10,946 nt of DNA from contig DTYY01000316.1 in the NCBI GenBank assembly GCA_012961645.1, positions 1 through 10,946 on the forward strand. Direction: 5' to 3'. Below the pieces are notes generated by a model. The model worked only from the letters and a program-made list of their open reading frames with translations. It made no database searches and was not told the origin of the DNA. Below, in pieces: positions 6,622-10,946 of this stretch (position 1 is the stretch's first letter; each line of letters begins with the position of its first letter). The position numbers were made by a program, and so were the translations under genes. This DNA is from Methanosarcinales archaeon. Its GTDB lineage: Archaea > Halobacteriota > Methanosarcinia > Methanosarcinales > Methanogasteraceae.

Positions 6622-6920
6622 TTATGCACCATAATGCTTATTCAGCTTTAGGATACCTTCTTCAACCAATCGTTTCCAGACCATTTTAAATATTCATTTA
6701 TTTTTATATATTTTATATGTCCCATGAATGTCTGGAAAGGTGGTGGCACGTCCCTGAAAGAGATTGATGCAGGTTGAGCATCCCACAATACAATAATCGC
6801 CAGGTCTCGCAACTCCTTCTTCGCATAGTCCATGCATATTACGCATTTTACACAACTTTCAGGATCAATGGTGGGGAACCAATCGATCTTCTCTCTGGGA
6901 TATCCGGTTAACCATGTCAT
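6622..6920 (-). pseudogene. Decayed dicluster ferredoxin
   Basis: Read from ATG at 6920, the first frame gives TGYPREKIDWFPTIDPESC, the usual N-terminus of a family of archaeal and bacterial 4Fe-4S ferredoxins, followed by CVKCVICMDYA. The rest of the family pattern continues in another frame from about 6813: VARPGDYC, VGCSTCINL, then TFPDI, and after an in-frame TGA at 6694-6696 MVWKRLVEEGILKLNK, to a stop at 6622-6624. Thus there is at least one frameshift, an apparent short deletion between the two halves, and one internal stop. The fourth cysteine of each cluster motif is lost (CVKCVICMDYA has Ala; CSTCINLF has Phe). About 70% of the expected protein can be traced. It lies 86 nt downstream of the DUF169 pseudogene in the same direction and probably formed an operon with it. 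Simple sequencing error would not explain the lost cysteines. Confidence 0.8.
6683..6715 (-). promoter_or_regulatory. AT-rich putative promoter of the lipoprotein/CcdA-like operon
   Basis: Read on the minus strand, this stretch is almost pure A/T, with several TATA-like words (ATATAAAATATATAAAAATA and GAATATTTAAAATGG). It lies about 80-115 nt before the ATG at 6601. It falls inside the decayed ferredoxin sequence, so a promoter may have arisen or been kept in the pseudogene. Composition only. Confidence 0.3.
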
Positions 6921-7006
6921 ATCAATACTTCTTTCTCTCGATCCTTTCTTTAAAGCTTTCTTTGCAGTATTGCCAGCGTCATCGTTGATCTTGATACGGT
7001 GTTGAT

Positions 7007-7454
7007 TTATTGTTCAGATGCTTGAGATGTTTCACGATTGCAGAAAGCAATATTGCTGAAAGCCTGGAGCATTCTCTCGTTGTTTCCGATTTCTGTGGCA
7101 TCTCTGCAGCCTTTGGCTCGATTGGCTCTCAAACTCATCCTCCACCACAACACCTGACACATACTCCACCCCCTCCAGCGGGAAGAGATGCGGTTGCTTT
7201 ACCGACCCTTGCTCAGGTCTCGGCATATCCTGAAACATCTTTTCTGCCCAACCATTACATCTGAAGCGATGCCAAAGCCTAAAAGCCCTTTTCCAGATCT
7301 CAGTCCGTCTGGCAGACGAAAACCAAAAGAGTTTGCTGCGCCGGGAACATTTTCCTCTGTGCCCAAGTAGCCTCACAGCCACGGGTGAGCTTTCCAGACC
7401 GAATATCGATCTCACCTTCGCACCCATGCTCCGTATCTCGCAGGTTCTGTCCAT
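7007..7454 (-). pseudogene. Decayed DUF169 family protein
   Basis: Family pieces appear in order in alternating frames. From ATG 7454, MGAKVRSIFGLESSPVAVRLLG is the DUF169 N-terminus. From about 7357 a second frame gives NVPGAANSFGFRLPDGLRS and GLLGFGIASDVMV. From about 7247 the first frame resumes with AEKMFQDMPRPEQGSVK and HLFPLEGVEY. From about 7126 the second frame gives AKGCRDATEIGNNERML to a TAA at 7007-7009. At least three frame changes are needed, and segments normally found after SPVAV and before GCRDATD look deleted; the cysteine usual before PGAA is Val. DUF169 proteins are of unknown function and carry conserved cysteines. The start keeps a good AGGTGA 6-7 nt upstream, overlapping the stop of the CDF gene, so it was translationally coupled before it decayed. 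A 140-residue open frame across it is a shadow of several frames. Confidence 0.8.
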
Positions 7455-7460
7455 GTTAAA

Positions 7461-8357
7461 TCACCTCATTTCATGCGCGACAATTGTGTTGTGCCCGCAT
7501 TCGCTACACTCGAACTGCAGTGTTGTATGCACAACCCCAAATCGTCTAACTATCGCATCGTTGATACGATCCCGTATCGTATCTGCTCTGCTGCATGCGA
7601 TATCATCGACCATCACGTGTGCGCTCAAGCTGGGAATCTCGGGACTGATGCACCACAGATGAAGATCGTGAACCCCTGATACTCCTTCAACACTCGAGAT
7701 CGTTCCTGCAACCTCATTTAAGCCCATACCAGCGGGAGTGCCCTCCATCAGGATATTCACTGATTCTCGGACCAGACCAAGCCCGCCGATAACAATGATT
7801 CCACAGATTACGACACTGATCACAGGATCTATGACATACCATCCGGTCCACCAGATCAGAACACCGCCTGTGATAACCCCGATCGATGCAAGTGCATCGC
7901 CAAGCACATGATAAAGTGCCGCCCGCACGTTTATATTGCTGCTGCCACCCTGCAGATAGTATGCTGAAAGGAGGTTTGCAGCAAGCCCTGCAAGCGCAAT
8001 CACCACCATCTCAGGGCTTTTTATATGCCCGGGGTTCTGGATTCTATGGTATGCCTCAATGAGTATGAACGCAGATACTGCAAACAGCATGATTCCGTTT
8101 ACGAGGGCTGCAAGAAACTCACTCCGGTAGTAACCATACGTTTTCGTGGGTGTTGCAGGCTTAAGCGAGATCCGCATCGCAAACCAGCTCAAAAGAAGCG
8201 CGAGAATGTCTGTGAATGCATGGGCGGCATCGCTCAGGAGAGCAAGACTGTTCGTCCACACACCACCAACCAATTCAACGATCAGAATGGCTGAGGTTAT
8301 GCCGATCGCATATCTGAGCCCGGAACCGTGATTGTTGTGATTGTGATGTGTGGACAT
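7461..8357 (-). CDS. Cation diffusion facilitator (CzcD/ZitB-like) metal exporter
   Basis: CDF proteins are dimeric inner-membrane antiporters that export Zn2+ or related divalent metals in exchange for protons. This 298-residue protein (ATG 8357) has six predicted membrane helices and the paired metal-site motifs SDAAHAFTD (His46, Asp50) and YHVLGDALAS (His150, Asp154). The His-Asp/His-Asp site is typical of zinc-type members. A His-rich N-terminus (MSTHHNHNNH) may bind metal. The cytoplasmic C-terminal domain shows the usual GVHDLHLWCISPEIPSLSAH (about 229-248) and ends HTTLQFECSECGH, an added CxxC. A TTG at 8363 is an alternative start with GTGAG 5 nt upstream. It begins 38 nt after the ArsG/CcdA-like gene and closes the intact part of the operon. 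Substrate specificity is not proven. Confidence 0.92.
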   Translation of the reverse strand: MSTHHNHNNHGSGLRYAIGITSAILIVELVGGVWTNSLALLSDAAHAFTDILALLLSWFAMRISLKPATPTKTYGYYRSEFLAALVNGIMLFAVSAFILIEAYHRIQNPGHIKSPEMVVIALAGLAANLLSAYYLQGGSSNINVRAALYHVLGDALASIGVITGGVLIWWTGWYVIDPVISVVICGIIVIGGLGLVRESVNILMEGTPAGMGLNEVAGTISSVEGVSGVHDLHLWCISPEIPSLSAHVMVDDIACSRADTIRDRINDAIVRRFGVVHTTLQFECSECGHNTIVAHEMR

Positions 8358-8395
8358 GATCAACCAATCTCACTTGCTCGATTGTACATATTTCG

Positions 8396-9091
8396 CTAAG
8401 CACCCCCAACCCACGGCAGAAGATAATACAGCCCAAAAGCAACAAGCAGCACACCAGCCGCCTTCTTGAACCAGATCCCGAGGTGCGCTGTCTTCTCTGC
8501 ATACGTCTTCACTCCGACCGCGCCGCTTGCAATGAACGGTATCGGCGCCCCAAGCGCCATGCCATAAGCAAGCATCAGCACCAGACCGTGTGCAACATCT
8601 GCCTTAACCGCTACCATAGTGAGGAGCGCAATCAGAATCGGCGTGCTACATGGATAGATCGCAAGCCCGAAGATCACGCCAAGAATCAGTGCACCAAGGA
8701 TCCCGTGCTTGACGAGCCTGTCCCTTGCCTCCCTGAGCATACTGTGTCCTGCCGTCATGTTGAGGTTGATCACATCGAGCATGAGAAGCCCGACTACTAT
8801 CAGCACGGGTCCCATGATGATACCCGCCGCAAGCCCGGAGTATGCCTGCACCGTGCTGCTCGCGTGGATGCCGATTAATGCGGCAGAGACACCCATCGCA
8901 GCATAAGTGATCGATCTGCCAGCGATGAACGCAAGACCCGCAAGAAAACCCCGAATCCAGCCTGTTGAAACTTTGTCATCATCTTCCGCGCCCATGATGT
9001 ATCCTATGATCAACAAATCAACGGTCAGTGCGCAAGGCTCGATCGAGACCACAAAGCCAGCCAGAAGCACAGATGCAAGACTAAGATCCAT
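8396..9091 (-). CDS. CcdA/DsbD-type membrane protein, ArsG-like
   Basis: A 231-residue polytopic protein with about six hydrophobic helices. It has the two membrane cysteines of the CcdA family: SIEPCALT (Cys20) and IYPCSTP (Cys148), each followed by a helix. The CcdA fold shuttles reducing power across the membrane. In bacterial arsEFG clusters a homologue (ArsG) next to a thioredoxin-fold ArsF is described as an efflux permease for aromatic arsenicals, and the pair here has the same order and type. I start it at ATG 9091, giving MDLSLASVLLAGF; the frame is open further upstream, but those 52 residues lie over the end of the ArsF-like gene and are basic and non-hydrophobic. The chosen start overlaps the upstream gene's stop by 11 nt, so the two are coupled. 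Arsenic transport is inferred from context; thiol-disulfide transfer is the safer reading. Confidence 0.85.
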   Translation of the reverse strand: MDLSLASVLLAGFVVSIEPCALTVDLLIIGYIMGAEDDDKVSTGWIRGFLAGLAFIAGRSITYAAMGVSAALIGIHASSTVQAYSGLAAGIIMGPVLIVVGLLMLDVINLNMTAGHSMLREARDRLVKHGILGALILGVIFGLAIYPCSTPILIALLTMVAVKADVAHGLVLMLAYGMALGAPIPFIASGAVGVKTYAEKTAHLGIWFKKAAGVLLVAFGLYYLLPWVGGA

Positions 9092-9545
9092 TCCGCAGCG
9101 CCTCATCGATCTTTTTTCGCATTTCCTCCACGAAACGATCATGATCATTGGTGTACATGAACGCATCCGGGTAGATCTCATGATTGATATATACCGATAC
9201 GTATCTGACACCATACTCCGCAGCCAGCTTCCTGTCGGTCTCTGCATTCACCTCTCGGAACGTGATTGTCCCATTCGCCACCTCGCCACTGTAGTACGTA
9301 TGCACAACCTCATCCAGCAACTGCCCTGTGACGATACAACTGGTGCACCGATGAGTTCCATGGAATAGGATAATCTCAACCTCTGGTTCGGTCTGGTTTT
9401 TATTGCTTTCAGAAGGTTCGGGTGTGGTTGTGATGGCAGAGTTGTTTTTAGCCGGCACCGCATCCTCTTCCATGACACATGCCATCGACATGCTTGAAAG
9501 CAACACAATCGCAATCAATAGTATATTTTTACTTGCATCTTTCAT
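9081..9545 (-). CDS. Thioredoxin-fold lipoprotein, ArsF-like
   Basis: This 154-residue protein begins with a lipoprotein signal (hydrophobic about 8-20, SMSMA-Cys23) and a 35-residue Thr/Ser/Pro/Asn linker. A thioredoxin-like domain (about 56-150) follows, with EIILFHGTHRCTSC carrying the Cys67-Thr-Ser-Cys70 redox pair at the start of the first helix. The FHGTxRCxxC signature and the following FREVNAETDRKLAAEYGV match the ArsF family (named nitrophenyl compound nitroreductase subunit ArsF in databases). The cis-proline of true thioredoxins is not seen (YVSVYI at that position). It is likely anchored outside the membrane and kept reduced by the overlapping ArsG/CcdA-like protein. GAGTGA lies about 5 nt before the ATG, and the upstream Fe-S gene ends 20 nt earlier. 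The nitroreductase or arsenic role is inference from the family name and the neighbours. Confidence 0.82.
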   Translation of the reverse strand: MKDASKNILLIAIVLLSSMSMACVMEEDAVPAKNNSAITTTPEPSESNKNQTEPEVEIILFHGTHRCTSCIVTGQLLDEVVHTYYSGEVANGTITFREVNAETDRKLAAEYGVRYVSVYINHEIYPDAFMYTNDHDRFVEEMRKKIDEALRNGS

Positions 9546-9565
9546 TTAAATCACTCTTAAAATAT

Positions 9566-10111
9566 TCAGATTATTTCATATCCCGCCGATTGGAGTAACA
9601 TCACAAGCGTCTCTCTCGCACACTTATACTTCGGCTCCGACAGATAGGGACAGTCATTCAGACTCTTCTCCTGATTCAAGACCATCACCGCAAGCGCCAT
9701 GCATGTGCCTTCGCCACACTCCTTGCAGTTCGTCTTTGGCAGATAACTATAGAGATCGAGCGGTCCTACATTAACACGCTTCTTTGGTGTTGTCAGATCG
9801 ATCTGATCTCGCTCTTCAAAGGTCTCATTGATCTTATCCTTTATCTCTCCAAGAATTGTATGTGCCTCGTTTTCGTCGGTTATCTGCGTCATTGCAATCT
9901 CATCAGTGGAGTGCAGTGTGATGAGAATCACCCCTCTTTTATACGTCAGAAAGCCGCTATTCTTTGAATACAGCGCATTTGGAATCCTCTGATCCAGATA
10001 AGGCAGTATCTCTCCAAGTTCCCTGTCAGCATTCGCAATTACTCTGATCTTCGTCGGATCTGCAACACACGGCATGGTTCGCTTGATCCGGATGCTCTCA
10101 ACAAATTTCAT
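9566..10111 (-). CDS. Fe-S protein with C-terminal Fes_4-type cluster motif
   Basis: The 181-residue protein ends in a cluster-binding motif TNCKECGEGTC followed by LNDCPYLSEP: Cys129, Cys132, Cys137 and Cys154, with spacing Cx2Cx4Cx16C. This is the Fes_4 arrangement found in RnfB and in the corrinoid Fe-S subunit of CODH/ACS. A fifth cysteine (Cys164) lies just beyond. The N-terminal 120 residues (RVIANADRELGEILPYLDQ, ALYSKNSGFLTYKRG) form a mixed alpha/beta domain that I recognise only as recurring with such C-termini in methanogens. It is cytoplasmic, with no signal. ATG overlaps the upstream stop as ATGA (10108-10111), a sign of translational coupling. A role in electron supply for the metalloid or thiol chemistry of the operon is an inference. 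Confidence 0.75.
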   Translation of the reverse strand: MKFVESIRIKRTMPCVADPTKIRVIANADRELGEILPYLDQRIPNALYSKNSGFLTYKRGVILITLHSTDEIAMTQITDENEAHTILGEIKDKINETFEERDQIDLTTPKKRVNVGPLDLYSYLPKTNCKECGEGTCMALAVMVLNQEKSLNDCPYLSEPKYKCARETLVMLLQSAGYEII

Positions 10112-10380
10112 GGTGTTATATCCTCTTTATCTCTGTAAAATTTCCTGTATTCCTCCATCAGCGCTTCTGCATACACATCGACTGCATCCGGTGGAATATA
10201 ATTATAAAACGATACTAAATTCACAATTTCCTCCCCATCAACGTCATCAGGGCTTCTTTTGGAATTGTACAACTCTCCGAAGACCCGATCCAGCTTTGCA
10301 ATGCCTATGGTGGCATCTCCGATCGCAACAAGCATCCGCTTCACATTCCGGGGAGCACAGCAACTATATTCGCCTACCAT
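10108..10380 (-). CDS. Conserved-looking 90-residue protein with N-terminal Cys-Cys, function unknown
   Basis: The protein has no membrane segment. It begins MVGEYSCCAPRNVKRM, with adjacent Cys7-Cys8 as its only cysteines, then a short strand-helix region (LVAIGDATIGIAKLDRVFGELY) and an acidic, aromatic-rich C-terminal helix (NYIPPDAVDVYAEALMEEYRKFYRD). A vicinal cysteine pair near the N-terminus could bind a soft metal or arsenite, but nothing proves it. It is certainly translated in this operon: AGGTGA lies 5 nt before the ATG and it overlaps the Fe-S gene by 4 nt. I do not recognise a characterised family. Confidence 0.72.
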   Translation of the reverse strand: MVGEYSCCAPRNVKRMLVAIGDATIGIAKLDRVFGELYNSKRSPDDVDGEEIVNLVSFYNYIPPDAVDVYAEALMEEYRKFYRDKEDITP

Positions 10381-10384
10381 TGTA

Positions 10385-10420
10385 TCACCTCATAAATAAA
10401 TTTTTAATTGTTTCAGACAT
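10385..10420 (-). CDS. Possible 11-residue micro-ORF between the methyltransferase and the Cys-Cys protein
   Basis: ATG at 10420 with GAGGTG 4 nt upstream opens a frame of 11 codons (MSETIKNLFMR) ending in TGA at 10385. That TGA is part of the AGGTGA serving the next gene. Two nearly identical start modules, ATGAGGTGcaaaATG and ATGAGGTGatacaATG, therefore lie 38-39 nt apart. It may be a translated leader coupling ribosomes to the next gene, the stub of a lost gene, or chance. Confidence 0.3.
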   Translation of the reverse strand: MSETIKNLFMR

Positions 10421-10428
10421 TTTGCACC

Positions 10429-10946
10429 TCATTTGTATGCTTTCACCTGAATACTGATGATCTTCCCTGCAAGTCTGTCGTCCATTCCATGCTCGCAAAA
10501 AAGGTGTTCGGCAACGATCGTAACATCTCGGAAACCCGCTTTCATAATCGTGTTCAGATATTCTTGCTTCTCCATGGCTCCTGCGATACATTCTGTCCAC
10601 GCGTCTAAGCTCCGCCTGACATCCTCAGGGAGTTCTCCTTCGGTTACCAGGTCAGATATAAGAATCCTGCCATTCGGCTTCAAAACCCTGAATACTTCCC
10701 TGTAAGTGGCTAATTTATCCGGTGAGAGATTGACGACGCAATTGCTTATGACAACGTCAATAGAATCGTCCTCAACAGGTAAGTTCTCTATTTCGCCTGC
10801 CCTGAACTCAACATTTCCGTAGTTGCCAACCTTTGCGTTCTCTCTTGCTTTTTCAAGCATCTCAGTCGTCATGTCCACGCCAATAACCTTCCCGTTCTCA
10901 CCGACTTTTTGGGCTGCAAGAAAAACATCCACGCCTCCGCCAGAAC
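10429..10946 (-). CDS. arsM: ArsM-like arsenite S-adenosylmethionine methyltransferase (5' end outside the window)
   Basis: The frame is open to the window edge, so the 171 visible residues are the C-terminal part. It begins within SAM motif I ([11 protein letters not shown]), followed by [16 protein letters not shown], the acidic-end strand that binds the SAM ribose. [12 protein letters not shown] and [13 protein letters not shown] hold the two cysteines corresponding to the C-terminal pair of the three that bind arsenite in ArsM enzymes; the first cysteine would lie upstream. ArsM methylates As(III) to mono-, di- and trimethyl products in the cytoplasm. A different soft-metalloid or thiol substrate remains possible, as methyltransferase families of this fold blur. 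The frame continues without a start from 10932 to 10946, so the GTG at 10932 is not the start. It is the first visible gene of the operon; its promoter is outside. Confidence 0.85.
   Translation of the reverse strand, partial: SGGGVDVFLAAQKVGENGKVIGVDMTTEMLEKARENAKVGNYGNVEFRAGEIENLPVEDDSIDVVISNCVVNLSPDKLATYREVFRVLKPNGRILISDLVTEGELPEDVRRSLDAWTECIAGAMEKQEYLNTIMKAGFRDVTIVAEHLFCEHGMDDRLAGKIISIQVKAYK

Noticed and set aside
6648..6920. Intact 90-residue ferredoxin
   Set aside because: Only the first 30 or so residues fit the family; the rest of the ferredoxin lies in another frame with an internal stop and missing cysteines.
7032..7454. Single 140-residue protein
   Set aside because: The open frame mixes true DUF169 segments with out-of-frame stretches; family pieces continue in other frames, so it is a pseudogene shadow.
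9092..9247. N-terminal extension of the ArsG/CcdA-like protein
   Set aside because: The 52 extra residues overlap the ArsF-like gene in another frame, are rich in Arg/Ser/Met and unlike the family; the ATG at 9091 gives the normal length.
10385..10600. 71-residue frame inside the methyltransferase end
   Set aside because: Overlaps the arsM-like gene in another frame; only its last 11 codons lie in free sequence, listed separately as a micro-ORF.
1..10946. CRISPR arrays, tRNA or rRNA genes, insertion sequences
   Set aside because: No regularly spaced repeats, no cloverleaf or rRNA signature, and no transposase or long terminal inverted repeats were seen on either strand.

Overview
The window looks like the chromosome of a methanogenic or methane-/alkane-oxidising euryarchaeon of the Methanomicrobia/Methanosarcinales-ANME breadth. 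Three things point there: archaeal-type CO dehydrogenase/acetyl-CoA synthase (CdhA, CdhB) genes, a YcaO protein of the type that thioamidates a glycine of methyl-coenzyme M reductase, and AGGTGA-type ribosome binding sites with AT-rich TATA-like promoters. The exact lineage cannot be read from the sequence.

Left arm, plus strand (1-3909). The C-terminal half of CdhA is followed by an unusual gene in which the CODH/ACS epsilon subunit (CdhB) is fused to a four-cluster, CooF/HycB-like ferredoxin domain. A hairpin plus T-run overlaps its stop codon. Next is a stand-alone ycaO. The CdhA frame stays open and homologous upstream of the first usable start, but is interrupted by an in-frame TAG at 46-48, and the N-terminal half of the protein is not visible.

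Middle, minus strand (3942-6601). A YjbQ/UPF0047 gene is preceded, 2 nt away, by an unlisted 58-residue two-helix membrane protein. After a 254-nt gap with a small palindrome and T-rich tracts comes a two-gene operon: a CSSC-containing lipoprotein and a three-domain membrane protein (thioredoxin-like, beta-sandwich, CcdA/DsbD-like transmembrane domain).

Graveyard (6622-7454, minus strand). Two adjacent pseudogenes can be reconstructed by reading across frames: a DUF169 protein with at least three frame changes and two apparent deletions, and a dicluster ferredoxin with a frameshift, an internal stop and lost cluster cysteines. They are the decayed distal part of the operon to their right.

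Right arm, minus strand (7461-10946). A tightly packed operon reads, in transcription order: an ArsM-like arsenite methyltransferase (5' end outside the window), a possible 11-codon micro-ORF, an unknown 90-residue protein with an N-terminal Cys-Cys, an Fe-S (Fes_4) protein, an ArsF-like thioredoxin-fold lipoprotein, an ArsG/CcdA-like membrane protein, and a zinc-type CDF metal exporter. The combination suggests arsenic or thiol-reactive metal(loid) handling, with extracytoplasmic thiol-disulfide chemistry powered across the membrane by the CcdA-like protein. This role is inferred from gene content.
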